Source: a bacterium
Lineage (GTDB): Bacteria; Joyebacterota; Joyebacteria; Joyebacterales; Joyebacteraceae
DNA length: 64,000 nt
Direction of reading: 5' to 3'
NCBI GenBank assembly: GCA_025782395.1
Contig: JALGZD010000091.1
Span: 1-64,000 of the forward strand
Part shown: piece by piece, positions 53,512 through 62,518 of the stretch
Position numbering within the stretch: the first letter of the stretch is position 1
How the letters are laid out: each line of letters begins with the position of its first letter
Program-made: the position numbers and the translations under genes
The notes under the pieces: generated by a model
What the model was told of the DNA's origin: nothing
The model's input: the letters and a program-made list of their open reading frames with translations, nothing else
Databases searched by the model: none

Positions 53512-53544
53512 GCGGACCTCCGTATTGCTGAAAGGGTACCCGAC

Positions 53545-54087
53545 CTAGAACTTGACCTCAACAGGTCCCTTCTCTGCTTCCTCGATCTCGAAGTACTCCC
53601 GCTCCTTGAAGTTGAACATGCCGGCGATGACGTTCGATGGGAACATCTCGCGCTTGTTGTCGTATTTCAGGACCGTGTCATTGTAGAATTGCCTCGAGTA
53701 CAGAATCTTGCTCTCGACTCCGGAGAGCTCCTCCTGGAGCATCATGAAGTTCTGGTTGGCCTTGAGCTCCGGGTACGCCTCCGCGACGGCGAACAGGGTT
53801 TTGAGAGCTCCGGTCAGCATGTTGTTCGCCTCGGCGTTGGCGCCGACCGTCTTCGCGTTCTGGAGCGCCGAGCGGGCCTCGGTCACCTTCTGGAAGACGT
53901 CTTTCTCGTGGCCGGCATAGCCCTTGACGGTCTCCACGAGATTCGGGATGAGGTCCACGCGCCGCTTGAGCTGCACATCGATCTGGGACCAGGCGTTCTC
54001 AATCCGGTTCCGAAACTGGATCAGCGAGTTGTATGTGATGACGACCCAGGCGACAATGATGACGATCAGAGCGAGAATAATAATCAT
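53545..54087 (-). CDS. lemA: LemA-family membrane protein
   Basis: About 180 residues. It has an N-terminal membrane segment ([17 protein letters not shown]) and the LemA helical core ([55 protein letters not shown]). LemA-type proteins often sit next to M48 proteases and TPM/DUF2207-type genes. GGGAG lies 5 nt before ATG 54087. Confidence 0.93.
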   Translation of the reverse strand: MIIILALIVIIVAWVVITYNSLIQFRNRIENAWSQIDVQLKRRVDLIPNLVETVKGYAGHEKDVFQKVTEARSALQNAKTVGANAEANNMLTGALKTLFAVAEAYPELKANQNFMMLQEELSGVESKILYSRQFYNDTVLKYDNKREMFPSNVIAGMFNFKEREYFEIEEAEKGPVEVKF

Positions 54088-54135
54088 GGATATCTCCCTT
54101 CGGAACTGCTGCTTCCAAACGTAGCTGTAGAGCCA

Positions 54136-54165
54136 CTTATAGCTGCTGGAGCGCCCGTGCGTCAA
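54136..54165 (-). promoter_or_regulatory. Sigma-70-type promoter of the lemA-htpX operon
   Basis: On the minus strand, TTGACG (54160-54165), 18 nt, TATAAG (54136-54141). It is about 50 nt upstream of the LemA start. Confidence 0.7.
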
Positions 54166-54276
54166 GGGGTTACGGAGAGGTTGCATCATTGACAGTTGCT
54201 CGCCCATCTCTTACGATGCCGTTTGGTCGGTCGCGATGCACGGATGATGGCCTGCCGGCCGCGAATGGAGAGCACG

Positions 54277-54672
54277 GTGATCAAGAGTTTCTCACTACGA
54301 ACACCGAAGCGCACATGCCTCATCGACATCACGGGCGATGTCGCTGACGCTGTCCGCGATCTCGGTGTCGCCGACGGCACCGTCACCGTGTACACACCAC
54401 ACACCACCGCCGCCGTGACTATCAATGAGAGCGCCGATCCGGACGTGGCGCGGGACATCGATCTTACTCTCCGCAAGTTGATTCCACACGCGGGCGACTA
54501 TCGTCATACCGAGGGAAACTCGGATGCTCACATCAAGTCATCGCTTCTTGGATGTTCAGAAACCGTGTTGATTTCTGACGGGAAGCTTGTGCTGGGTACG
54601 TGGCAGGGTGTATTCTTCTGTGAATTCGATGGACCGAGAATGCGAAAAGTATTCGTGGCAAGCTCGGGCTGA
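54277..54672 (+). CDS. yjbQ: YjbQ family protein (UPF0047)
   Basis: About 131 residues. Family patterns are YTPHTTAAVTINESADPDV, LIPHAGDYRHTEGNSDAHIKSSLLG and LGTWQGVFFCEFDGPR. The conserved histidines suggest a metal-bound active site; a thiamin-phosphate synthase activity has been proposed for relatives. GTG 54277 lies 6 nt after GGAG. It is divergent from lemA. Confidence 0.9.
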   Translation: MIKSFSLRTPKRTCLIDITGDVADAVRDLGVADGTVTVYTPHTTAAVTINESADPDVARDIDLTLRKLIPHAGDYRHTEGNSDAHIKSSLLGCSETVLISDGKLVLGTWQGVFFCEFDGPRMRKVFVASSG

Positions 54673-54702
54673 TTGTCGAAGTCGAGAACAGGGAGGTCCA
54701 CA

Positions 54703-55314
54703 ATGAAGTTTGCCCGGATAGCGATCATTGGACTGACGGTCCTGGCCTTCGCGGCGACGGTGGCGCAGGCGGACGAGGTCACCGACGCCATCAGCACCGC
54801 CCAGAGCGCGTACGGGAGCGGGAACTACAAGGAAGCAAGCACACAGCTTCAGACGGCACTCGTCGGCGTCAATCAGAAGCTCATCGACATGATTGTGGAC
54901 CACCTTCCCGACGCGCCGTCCGGATGGACCGCCGAGGATCCTGAAGGAATGGACGCATCGGCCATGGGTGCGGGTTTCTTCGCGGCCCTTGTCGTCTCGA
55001 GAAGCTACTACCCTCCGAACGGGTCAAGCATCGAGATCGTGATCGCCGCGAACTCGCCGCTTCTGGCGACATATCACATGTTCATCTCCAATCCGATGAT
55101 GGCGGCGATGGCCGGACAGAGCGGGATGAAGAAGGTAAGTGTATGCGGGTACGACGCCATGGAGCAGTTCGACGACGGAACCTACGACCTGAACATCCTG
55201 GCAGGTAGTGCAACACTGATATCAGTGAGCGGTGACAAAGAGGACGACATCGACTACATTCGTCAGCTTGCGAACCTCATCGACTGTGAAGGGATAGTGA
55301 GCGTGGTTGAATAG
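54703..55314 (+). CDS. Periplasmic protein of unknown function
   Basis: 203 residues. The signal peptide is about 1-23 (IAIIGLTVLAFAATVAQA). A helical segment (DAISTAQSAYGSGNYKEASTQLQTAL) resembles one TPR, followed by a mixed alpha/beta domain that includes LLATYHMFISNPMM and a CGYDAMEQFDDG stretch. GGAGG lies 6 nt before the ATG. It lies 30 bp after yjbQ. Confidence 0.75.
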   Translation: MKFARIAIIGLTVLAFAATVAQADEVTDAISTAQSAYGSGNYKEASTQLQTALVGVNQKLIDMIVDHLPDAPSGWTAEDPEGMDASAMGAGFFAALVVSRSYYPPNGSSIEIVIAANSPLLATYHMFISNPMMAAMAGQSGMKKVSVCGYDAMEQFDDGTYDLNILAGSATLISVSGDKEDDIDYIRQLANLIDCEGIVSVVE

Positions 55315-55459
55315 CGCGTGAGGGACTCAGCCGGCGGTGCTGTGCACAGCCGCTGATGAGACCGGCACGCGACACGATGTGCTGTGATCGCATCGCAGCA
55401 GAGACGGGCAGCTACGAGATTCAGCCGAGTTGCCCGTTTCAGTATCAGGAGCCTCGCTG

Positions 55460-56455
55460 TCATCGGCGGGGCTTCGTCCGCTTCCAGATGAGCCACGCGG
55501 CCAGCAGGGCCAGTGCGATGAGCGTGGCGAACCCACCCTCGGGACCGTAGATGCCCCCGGCGAGACGTGACTTAGGCTCCAGTTCGACGACCTCGAGGAT
55601 TCCGTGGAACGGAAGACCGCTCACGGGAAGCGAGTAGGCGAATCCCAGAAGGAAATTCCATCCGAAATGAAATCCTATCGGGAGCCAGAGCGAGCGGCTT
55701 CTGAAATAGAGGGAGCAGAGAAGCGCGCCGATGACCCACGTGTTCACGAGACCGAGAAAACCGGCGCCGGGGTTCGTCATGTGGAGGATGGCGAAGATGA
55801 GCGATGAGACGATGACGGCTATGAACGGCCCGGTTTTTTCGGTCAGTCTCTGGAGTATGTAGCCGCGGAACATCAGTTCTTCGTAGATGCCTACTGAGAT
55901 GAGCGCGACGATCGCCATCAGAAGGTAGGGGATCAGAGCATGGTCGGGTGGCGCCGGTCGCTGGAACCCGACGACGGCGATACCACCGGAAGCGAGCGAG
56001 ATCAGGAACACAACCCCCAGAAGGAGTGCCGCAAGACCGAGGCCTCTGCCGAAATCGAGACGCCAACCCGAAGTGAGTCCGATCCCGAGGCTCGAGAACG
56101 GGCGCCGGTCGAAGAGGCGAACGAACGCCCACGTGTAGAGGATGCTGTAGACCCCAACGAGGGTTATCAGGGGGAAGAAGAGGGGGCCAAGGAGCTCCAG
56201 GATCTTCTCCGGGTCTATGCCGGCGGTGGCAAGATCGATCGATGGCGGTTCTATCAGGCCCGTTGCAACGAGAGTCGCAAACAGAATGCTCACGAACACC
56301 GTGAGCACGATGCCCACAAGGATGTAGCCGGCGATGTAGAAAACGATACTCGTCACTGGGCCGAATCGGGGAAGCGGTGCCGACCGGGTTTCCTGGCCTG
56401 CTTCGCCGGATGTGGTGTCTACGCCGGCGCCTGCTATCCAGGTCTCTCGTGTCAT
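55460..56455 (-). CDS. CPBP-family intramembrane protease
   Basis: About 331 residues with about seven membrane segments. The first CPBP (Abi) motif EExxxR is ISVGIYEELMFRGYILQRL; the second reads SLIFAILHMTNPG (HxxN type), and the third WVIGALLCSLYFRSRSLWLPIGFHFGWN. CPBP proteases cut membrane-bound peptides; relatives cut prenylated proteins or act in bacteriocin immunity. ATG 56455 has GGAGG 6 nt upstream. Confidence 0.9.
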   Translation of the reverse strand: MTRETWIAGAGVDTTSGEAGQETRSAPLPRFGPVTSIVFYIAGYILVGIVLTVFVSILFATLVATGLIEPPSIDLATAGIDPEKILELLGPLFFPLITLVGVYSILYTWAFVRLFDRRPFSSLGIGLTSGWRLDFGRGLGLAALLLGVVFLISLASGGIAVVGFQRPAPPDHALIPYLLMAIVALISVGIYEELMFRGYILQRLTEKTGPFIAVIVSSLIFAILHMTNPGAGFLGLVNTWVIGALLCSLYFRSRSLWLPIGFHFGWNFLLGFAYSLPVSGLPFHGILEVVELEPKSRLAGGIYGPEGGFATLIALALLAAWLIWKRTKPRR

Positions 56456-57080
56456 GCCCTGCCTCCGTAGGGGTGGGAGCGGAATTCCGCACATTGTTGC
56501 ATGGGGCAAGCTGACCGTCAAGTTCCACGTGGCGGCAATCCACCGGGGGGCAATCCACCGGGGGCAATCCACCTGGCGGCAATTCATGCGGCCGGCGGGT
56601 GTGACTTGGGCGGCCTGAACTGTGCACGGAGTTGACGCCCCCGCGCCGCGGTCAGTCAGGTGCGACCGATATCTCCATCAGACCACGGCACAATCGCCTT
56701 ACCGGCAGGCAGTTGGCGGCAATCGGGAGATGGTGCCGGGCGTCGGCAGCGGTTGGCACGTCCCTTGTTACATAAGTCCGTCAAGCGCTTGTGTCTTGTA
56801 CGAGACAGGGCAGGGAGCTGGGCGGGGTTGATCTGAATAGGGGCAGACTTTCCCCGTCCCAGCACCTGCCGAATGACCACGGAGGATGCGCCGCGAGGCG
56901 AAATCGCTCTGGTGCGGCCGAAGGTGGCGCCGCGAGGCAGAAGCGCCTTGCGTCGCGCGAAGGCGTTGATTAGACTGGCTACAGCGTCGTCATATGATGC
57001 TGCGGCTCGTTACGCATATACACTGGAATGAGTCCGCCTTCTCAGCAGTGCATGTGGGACTCTTCGTCCAGGAGGAATCC
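56456..57080. other. Gene-poor region upstream of the PorV-like gene
   Basis: About 625 bp. It contains three copies of GGCAATCCACC (56534-56544, 56549-56559, 56563-56573) and a near-sigma-54 element TGGCAC, 5 nt, TTGTT (56754-56769; consensus has TTGC). A GC-rich direct repeat GCGCCGCGAGGC lies at about 56889-56940. No gene is supported. Confidence 0.4.
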
Positions 57081-57992
57081 ATGAAGTGCTTCCTCGTCGT
57101 TCTATTCGCACTCAGTTGCCTGACACTGCCGGCACCATCGCTTGCCGAGGACGGCTCTGCCGGACTGGCTTTTCTCAAGCTGGGTGTCGGCGCGAGAGCC
57201 ATCGCAATGGGCGATGCCTACACAGCCGTGGGCGGTGATGCGGCGTCAATCTACTGGAACCCGGCAGGCACTGTGTCGGTCGATGGAACGGACGTTGGTC
57301 TCATGCACGCCGAGTGGTTCCAGGGCATCCGCTATGAGTTCGTGGGCGCGGTGAGGTCGGACGGTTCCCAGGGGTTCGGGCTGAGCGTGGTCGGTCTCTA
57401 CATGGACGATCTCGAGCGGAGGGAAGGACCGACATCGGAGCCGATCGGCCATTTCGGCGTCTTCGACTTCGCATTCACCGGCAACTACTCCAGGCGATTG
57501 ACCGAGTCGTTCGACGTGGGCGGATCAGTCAAGTATCTGCACCAGAAGATAGACGCCGAGCTCGCTCGCGGTGTTGCAGTCGATCTCGGTGCCATCTACC
57601 GTTTGCCGATGGTGACGGGTCTCAGTGCCGGCGTGAGCGTCCAGAATCTCGGTCCCCAGATGAGCTTCATCGAGGACAAGTTCGACCTGCCGGTTCTGTA
57701 CAAGGTGGGAGCGGCGTACGGTGCGCCTGTGCCCGCGCTTAGTGGGGATCTGCTGGTCACCGGTGACGTGGTCTTGCCGAACGACGGGGATGCGAAGGTC
57801 CACGTCGGCATCGAGTTCGAGTACTCGGAGATGTTTGCGCTCAGGGCCGGCTACCGTACGGGGTGGGATAACCAGAACATCTCGGTCGGCTTCGGGACCA
57901 AGGTTCGCGGCGTCCGCATCGACTATGCTTACGTTCCGTTCTATAGTGACTTGGGCGACACACACCGCGTCTCGCTGGGCTTCTCGCTCTAG
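57081..57992 (+). CDS. PorV/PorQ-family outer-membrane protein
   Basis: 303 residues. The signal peptide is about 1-22. Family hallmark is LKLGVGARAIAMGDAYTAVGGDAASIYWNPAG. The rest is a beta-barrel (GFGLSVVGLYMDDL, FDVGGSVKYLHQK, GVSVQNLGPQMSF) ending HRVSLGFSL. PorV partners with type IX sorting; proteins with matching C-terminal domains are in this window (2787, 8274). ATG has AGGAGG 6 nt upstream. A terminator follows at 58059-58083. Confidence 0.85.
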   Translation: MKCFLVVLFALSCLTLPAPSLAEDGSAGLAFLKLGVGARAIAMGDAYTAVGGDAASIYWNPAGTVSVDGTDVGLMHAEWFQGIRYEFVGAVRSDGSQGFGLSVVGLYMDDLERREGPTSEPIGHFGVFDFAFTGNYSRRLTESFDVGGSVKYLHQKIDAELARGVAVDLGAIYRLPMVTGLSAGVSVQNLGPQMSFIEDKFDLPVLYKVGAAYGAPVPALSGDLLVTGDVVLPNDGDAKVHVGIEFEYSEMFALRAGYRTGWDNQNISVGFGTKVRGVRIDYAYVPFYSDLGDTHRVSLGFSL

Positions 57993-58058
57993 CGCGAGGC
58001 GGTGGGCGGCTCGAACGCCGCTGCCGAGATTGTGCCGAGAGACATACTGTGACAACAC

Positions 58059-58083
58059 GAGGGCCCTTGGTGCAGGGGCCCTC
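58059..58083 (+). terminator. Terminator of the PorV-like gene
   Basis: GAGGGCCC (58059-58066) pairs with GGGCCCTC (58076-58083), with a 9-nt loop. It lies between the convergent PorV-like and lpxH genes. Confidence 0.6.
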
Positions 58084-58138
58084 ACTCTCTCTAGTGGGTT
58101 GGACCAGTGGGTTGGAAGCCGGGCGTTGTGTGACTTCT

Positions 58139-58948
58139 CTAAGGCGTGTCAGGACCGGCCGGGTCGGTCGGTACGAGACCGCCCTTCTCCCAGCGGAGCA
58201 TGTGGAAACCGTCTGCGTCGAGTTCGACGACGGCACGATTGATCATCCAGTCGCCGACAATGACGGCGGTCCCACCGTTGTGTTTCCACAGTCGCGGGGC
58301 ATGGACGTGCCCGACGATGGCGGCGTCGAATCCCTCATCAAGCTTGTCGAACAGGAACTGCCTCATCGGTGGAATGGCGCGGTCTATCCGGGCCTGGCCG
58401 ATGGTCGAAAGGTCGGAGACCCAGCGTGCGATTGCGAAGCCGACTGAAGGGGAGAGAAACCGAAACGCTGCAATTGCCGGCCCGCTCCGAATGATGGTCT
58501 TGAGCACGCGATAGCTCCAGTCCCCGCTGGGGAGGCCATCGCCGTGCGCGATGAAGAGCTTTCTCTCGAAATGCGTCACGGTGATCGGATCCCTCGAGAC
58601 AACGGCGTGTGTGCGGCGTTCGAACTCACTTCCGGCCCAGTAGTCGTGATTGCCTCCGAGGAAGGTAATGAAGGTGCCGGATTCCGCCAGCGCGGAGAGC
58701 GCGTTCAGAACAGGAAGATGCTGGAGAGGGGTTGCCGCTCGGAACTCGAACCAGAAATCGAACAGATCACCGGCGAGATAGAGCTCGGAAGCCCGGCCAC
58801 GAAGGTAATCGAGGAGATCGCAAAGGGCGCTTTCCTTCGCTTGATCAGTGGTCTTGTCCTCGCCCCCGAGATGAGCGTCTGCGATGAAGAAGACGCTCCT
58901 GCCGGACGTCAGAGGGTAAGAAGGTGGCATGCTGCTTGCTTTAGCCAT
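58139..58948 (-). CDS. lpxH: UDP-2,3-diacylglucosamine hydrolase LpxH-type metallophosphoesterase
   Basis: 269 residues. Metallophosphoesterase motifs are FFIADAHLGG, LAGDLFDFWFE, FLGGNHDYW, IAHGDGLP and VGHVHAPR. LpxH cuts UDP-diacylglucosamine to give lipid X in lipid A synthesis; its presence shows an LPS outer membrane. The size is above the E. coli LpxH (240) owing to an internal helical insert. Start ATG 58948 has a weak SD; ATG six codons later is possible. Confidence 0.85.
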   Translation of the reverse strand: MAKASSMPPSYPLTSGRSVFFIADAHLGGEDKTTDQAKESALCDLLDYLRGRASELYLAGDLFDFWFEFRAATPLQHLPVLNALSALAESGTFITFLGGNHDYWAGSEFERRTHAVVSRDPITVTHFERKLFIAHGDGLPSGDWSYRVLKTIIRSGPAIAAFRFLSPSVGFAIARWVSDLSTIGQARIDRAIPPMRQFLFDKLDEGFDAAIVGHVHAPRLWKHNGGTAVIVGDWMINRAVVELDADGFHMLRWEKGGLVPTDPAGPDTP

Positions 58949-59202
58949 GACAGTTTGCCTGAATGTTGCATCGGCACCCGTGAAACTCTTCTCCAGGGCG
59001 ATTCGCGCCTACCGAAACCGCTTGACCAGAGGCAGCGGAATATCTAGAATCACATCCAATTCTGCAGGAGCAGGCGGTCGTTTTGGGTGTTTTTGCGTCG
59101 AAACGCACTTGGAATCCGTCTGTTCGAGAACCTGCAAGCACAAACATAGCGTGCCGGCGTGAGGCCGGCAAGCAAGAACCGAACGGTTCGGAGGACGCAC
59201 AG

Positions 59203-59592
59203 ATGTCGAAGTTCTGGGATGATGTCAAGAATGCGATCGTTGATGGCTATGTCTACGCAGCGGACAGGGCTGAGGAGCTGACTCAGATAGGTCGTGCAAA
59301 GATGGATATCCTGAGCACGAACCGGAGAATCGCCAATACCATGTCCGAACTCGGTGGCATCGTATTCGAGTTCTACGATGACGGGAAGGCGAGCGACATC
59401 CTCGAAGATGCGGGCATCCTGAGTGCCATCGAACAGATAAAGGATGAGCGCAAGGAACTCGAGCGCCTGAGAGCTGAGATCGCGGAGATCAAGGAGACAC
59501 GTGAGGCTGAGTCGACGGATGCTGAGTCGACGGATGCTGGGTCGACGGATGCTGGGTCGACGGATGAAGCCGGCTCCCAGGAGCGGGGATAA
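59203..59592 (+). CDS. Coiled-coil protein with AESTD repeat tail
   Basis: 129 residues. The N-terminal part (FWDDVKNAIVDGYVYAADRAEELTQIGRAKMDI) is helical and similar in style to phage shock or YtxH-type helical proteins. A coiled coil (QIKDERKELERLRAEIAEIKETRE) follows. The tail has four 15-bp repeats coding for AESTD/AGSTD (59506-59565). GGAGG lies 8 nt before ATG. No homologue is recognised. Confidence 0.7.
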   Translation: MSKFWDDVKNAIVDGYVYAADRAEELTQIGRAKMDILSTNRRIANTMSELGGIVFEFYDDGKASDILEDAGILSAIEQIKDERKELERLRAEIAEIKETREAESTDAESTDAGSTDAGSTDEAGSQERG

Positions 59593-59712
59593 GTTCTGGA
59601 ACGTCTGTCTGAGACCAGCGCGTCGGTTCAACGACTGGCGTCTGTGATTGTCCAATAGGAAAGCGTGTGGGGCAATCGGCATCCGGTGCGTGACATAAGA
59701 GGGTGGCAGGGT

Positions 59713-61194
59713 ATGAGAGAATCCAACGGGTGGATCATAGGCAGCATTTTGCTTGTTCTTGTGGGCGTGCTCGGTGGAGTCATCATCACCGCGAGCTCGA
59801 ATCTGGCGCCGGTATCCAGTGCACGGGAATCACGGCTGAACGACGTCAACGTGCGTGGGCTGGCTGTCGCGGCAGTCGGCGAGAGTCCGTTTGTGGCGGT
59901 CGTTGAAGAGGTGATGCCGGCCGTGGTCAGTGTCGACACCAGGAGAACCATCAGGCGGAGTATCGACCCGTTCAACGACATGTTCCAAAGGTTCTTCGGG
60001 GAAGCCCCGGGGAGGGGTTCGGAGCCGCAGTACCGGGAATACGAAATTCCGGGGTCGGCATCCGGGTTCATATTTGACAGCGACGGGTACATTCTCACGA
60101 ACAATCACGTTGTGGAGGGAGCCGACGAGATCGTGGTGACTCTTCACGACGGACGGGAATTCTCCGCCATGGTCGTGGGAGAGGACCCGAGCACAGACAT
60201 CGCGGTCATCAGAATCGAGGGCGACGATCTGCCGTTCGTCAGACTGGGTGACTCAGACAGAATACGGGTCGGAAGCTGGGCGATTGCCATAGGGAATCCG
60301 CTTGATCTCGAGGGCACCGTTACAGTGGGAGTCGTCAGCGCCGTGGGGAGAGTCGACCTTCAGATCCATGGAGGCGCGCCTATCTACCAGGACTTCATCC
60401 AGACCGACGCTTCCATCAATTTCGGCAACAGCGGAGGACCGCTCTGCAATGTCAGGGGCGAGGTCATCGGTATCAACGCGGCAACGAATGCGGCGGCCGA
60501 GGGAATCGGATTCGCGATCCCGATCAATCTTGCAAGTGAAGTCGCGGCTGCGCTCATGGCGGAAGGCAAGGTCATCCGCGGGTATCTTGGCATCGTGCCG
60601 CAGGACATAACGAACGATCTTGCGGAGGCGATCGGGCTCAAGAGCACGGACGGAGTTCTTGTCGCCAGCGTCGAGCCGGGTACGCCGGCAGCTGATGCCG
60701 GGCTCAAGGCAGGCGATGTAGTAAAGAGTTTCGCGGGGATCACAATCGAAGGCGCCACGCAGTTCAGACGCGTCGTCGCCGGCGTGGTACCGGGAAAGAA
60801 GGTAGAGATCGAGATAGTCCGGGCCGGGCGCACGAAGACGCTGGCGGCGGAGCTGGCGGAGAGGCCGGGTGAGCAGATAGCCTCGGCCGAGGAGCTGGCT
60901 GATGAGCAGACGTGGTTTGGGCTGGAGGTCGTGGATCTGGACAATCCTCTTGCCAGGCAGCTCGAGCTCGAGACCGATCACGGGGCGCTCATCGTGGACG
61001 TGGAGAGGGGAAGCGCAGGCGACCGCGCGGGCCTCGAGATCGGTGACGTCATTGTTCGCATCGGCAGCACGGATATCAGGGACGTGAAGGAGTACCGCGC
61101 GGCCATGAAGGAGCACGAGGGGCGCGGGAAGGCCCTGGCGCTTGTTGTGCAGCGCGGCGCACACACCTACTTCGTGGCTGTGAAGTCGGGATAG
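59713..61194 (+). CDS. HtrA/DegP-family periplasmic serine protease
   Basis: 493 residues. It has a membrane anchor or signal (WIIGSILLVLVGVLGGVIIT), then a trypsin-like domain. The catalytic triad is His132 (TNNHVVEG), Asp162 (STDIAVIR) and Ser240 (NFGNSGGPL). Two PDZ domains follow (about 300-390, GYLGIVPQD; and 400-490, GLEVVDLDN). It degrades or refolds damaged envelope proteins. ATG 59713 is chosen; the longer frame to 59665 has no SD. It is followed by the sigma factor gene. Confidence 0.93.
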   Translation: MRESNGWIIGSILLVLVGVLGGVIITASSNLAPVSSARESRLNDVNVRGLAVAAVGESPFVAVVEEVMPAVVSVDTRRTIRRSIDPFNDMFQRFFGEAPGRGSEPQYREYEIPGSASGFIFDSDGYILTNNHVVEGADEIVVTLHDGREFSAMVVGEDPSTDIAVIRIEGDDLPFVRLGDSDRIRVGSWAIAIGNPLDLEGTVTVGVVSAVGRVDLQIHGGAPIYQDFIQTDASINFGNSGGPLCNVRGEVIGINAATNAAAEGIGFAIPINLASEVAAALMAEGKVIRGYLGIVPQDITNDLAEAIGLKSTDGVLVASVEPGTPAADAGLKAGDVVKSFAGITIEGATQFRRVVAGVVPGKKVEIEIVRAGRTKTLAAELAERPGEQIASAEELADEQTWFGLEVVDLDNPLARQLELETDHGALIVDVERGSAGDRAGLEIGDVIVRIGSTDIRDVKEYRAAMKEHEGRGKALALVVQRGAHTYFVAVKSG

Positions 61195-61358
61195 TGGGAT
61201 CTGGTGGAGAGCCAGAGATCCATGCGGAGACCGGAGAGAATCCGGAACCCATTCTCTTCCGGGAGCATCAGAGATAGATGAGTTGCAGGACCGGGGCGTG
61301 CCCGGATGGGGTAAGGACCCCGTAAGCATTTCAGGGACTTTGGAGGTAGTAGAACAAG

Positions 61359-62213
61359 ATGCCGTACTATGGAGAACCAGCAGAGGAAGATAAGAGCCTG
61401 GAGCTCTATCTTCGAGAGATCGCCAAGACCCCGCTTCTGACTCGTGAGCAGGAGCAGGAACTAGGCAGACTGATCCTCAAGGGCGATCAGAACGCTCGCG
61501 ATGCGCTCGTGCAGGCGAACCTGCGCTTCGTCGTGAGTGTAGCAAAGAGGTACGCCCGGAAGACGGACGCTCCGATCATGGATGTCATAAACCAGGGCAA
61601 CCTTGGGCTTATCGAAGCGGCGAATCGCTTTGATGCCGAGCGTGGACGCAAGTTCATCACTTACGCGGTCTGGTGGATCCGCCACGCCATCCTCAAGGGC
61701 ATGGCCGAACAGTCGGGGGCCATGAGACTTCCCCTCAACAAGACCGGTGCCATACGCAGGATGTGGCGGACGCTCGAGCGTCTGCGTCATGAGACCGGAC
61801 GGGAGCCGACCGACCAGGAGATCGCGGACGAGATGGGTCTTAAGCCTCATGCTATTGCGGATCTCAAGGAGCTCTCAATCAGCAGCCTCTCACTCGACGC
61901 GCCGCTTCCACTTGATGAGAATCTGAGCCTCGGTGACATGGTTGCCGATCCGGCAGACGATCCGGCGGAGGACCTGCTCTACTATGAGTCGCTTGGGCAG
62001 GAAGTCGACTTCGCCTTCAACGTGCTGACTGCGAGGGAGTCGCTGATCCTCAAGCACTACTTCGGACTTGACGGAGAGAAGAAGAAGACGCTCGAAGAGG
62101 TCGGCGTCATGATAGGTCTGACGCGCGAGCGCATTCGTCAGATCAAGGAAGAGGCGCTCTCGAAGCTCAGGAGCGCGCCTCGGGCAGAAGAACTCCTGGT
62201 CTACCTGCACTAG
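61359..62213 (+). CDS. rpoD: Primary-type RNA polymerase sigma factor (RpoD/SigA family)
   Basis: 284 residues. It has regions 1.2 to 4.2: SLELYLREIAKTPLLTREQEQELG, NLRFVVSVAKRYA, MDVINQGNLGLIEAANRFD, KFITYAVWWIRHAILKGM (region 2.3/2.4), then region 3 and 4.2 (TLEEVGVMIGLTRERIRQIKEEAL). Region 1.1 is missing and it is short, as in group 2 or some lineage-specific principal factors. So it may be RpoS/HrdB-like rather than the housekeeping factor. ATG follows GGAGG by 12 nt. Confidence 0.9.
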   Translation: MPYYGEPAEEDKSLELYLREIAKTPLLTREQEQELGRLILKGDQNARDALVQANLRFVVSVAKRYARKTDAPIMDVINQGNLGLIEAANRFDAERGRKFITYAVWWIRHAILKGMAEQSGAMRLPLNKTGAIRRMWRTLERLRHETGREPTDQEIADEMGLKPHAIADLKELSISSLSLDAPLPLDENLSLGDMVADPADDPAEDLLYYESLGQEVDFAFNVLTARESLILKHYFGLDGEKKKTLEEVGVMIGLTRERIRQIKEEALSKLRSAPRAEELLVYLH

Positions 62214-62518
62214 AAGCGCTCTGTCATCGTCCGCAGTCGGCGGTCTGAGCCACGTACAGTACCTGCGCCCACTACCCGAAAGGATGGTGGGCGCATATCG
62301 TCAGGCCGATGCGCGGACCCGCAATCTGCTTGACTGGACACCGGGCTCTCCATACCATCAGCGACAGGCCCCGCTGCCAAGGGCCAGGCAGACCCTGATA
62401 TCCGCCGGATTTCCCTGAAAGCGGAGCAAACGGGGAACGGTCTCTGCTGTCTATATATGCAGAGGCAGTAGCCGGAACGGACAAGCCCGGCCATGAGGCC
62501 GAAACGGAGCCCCCACTT
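62214..62518. other. Intergenic region with a terminator-like hairpin
   Basis: About 305 bp. GCGCCCAC (62265-62272) pairs with GTGGGCGC (62287-62294); it may end the sigma factor gene. A -10-like TATATA lies at 62452-62457 without a clear -35. I see no gene. A structured RNA was considered and rejected. Confidence 0.4.

Noticed and set aside
56754-56769. Sigma-54 promoter for the PorV-like gene
   Set aside because: The second half reads TTGTT (consensus TTGCW), and it is over 300 bp from the gene. Kept only as a note.
62221-62518. Structured RNA (SRP RNA, 6S RNA or RNase P RNA) in the sigma factor 3' gap
   Set aside because: No conserved motifs of those RNAs were found on either strand; only one short stem is clear.
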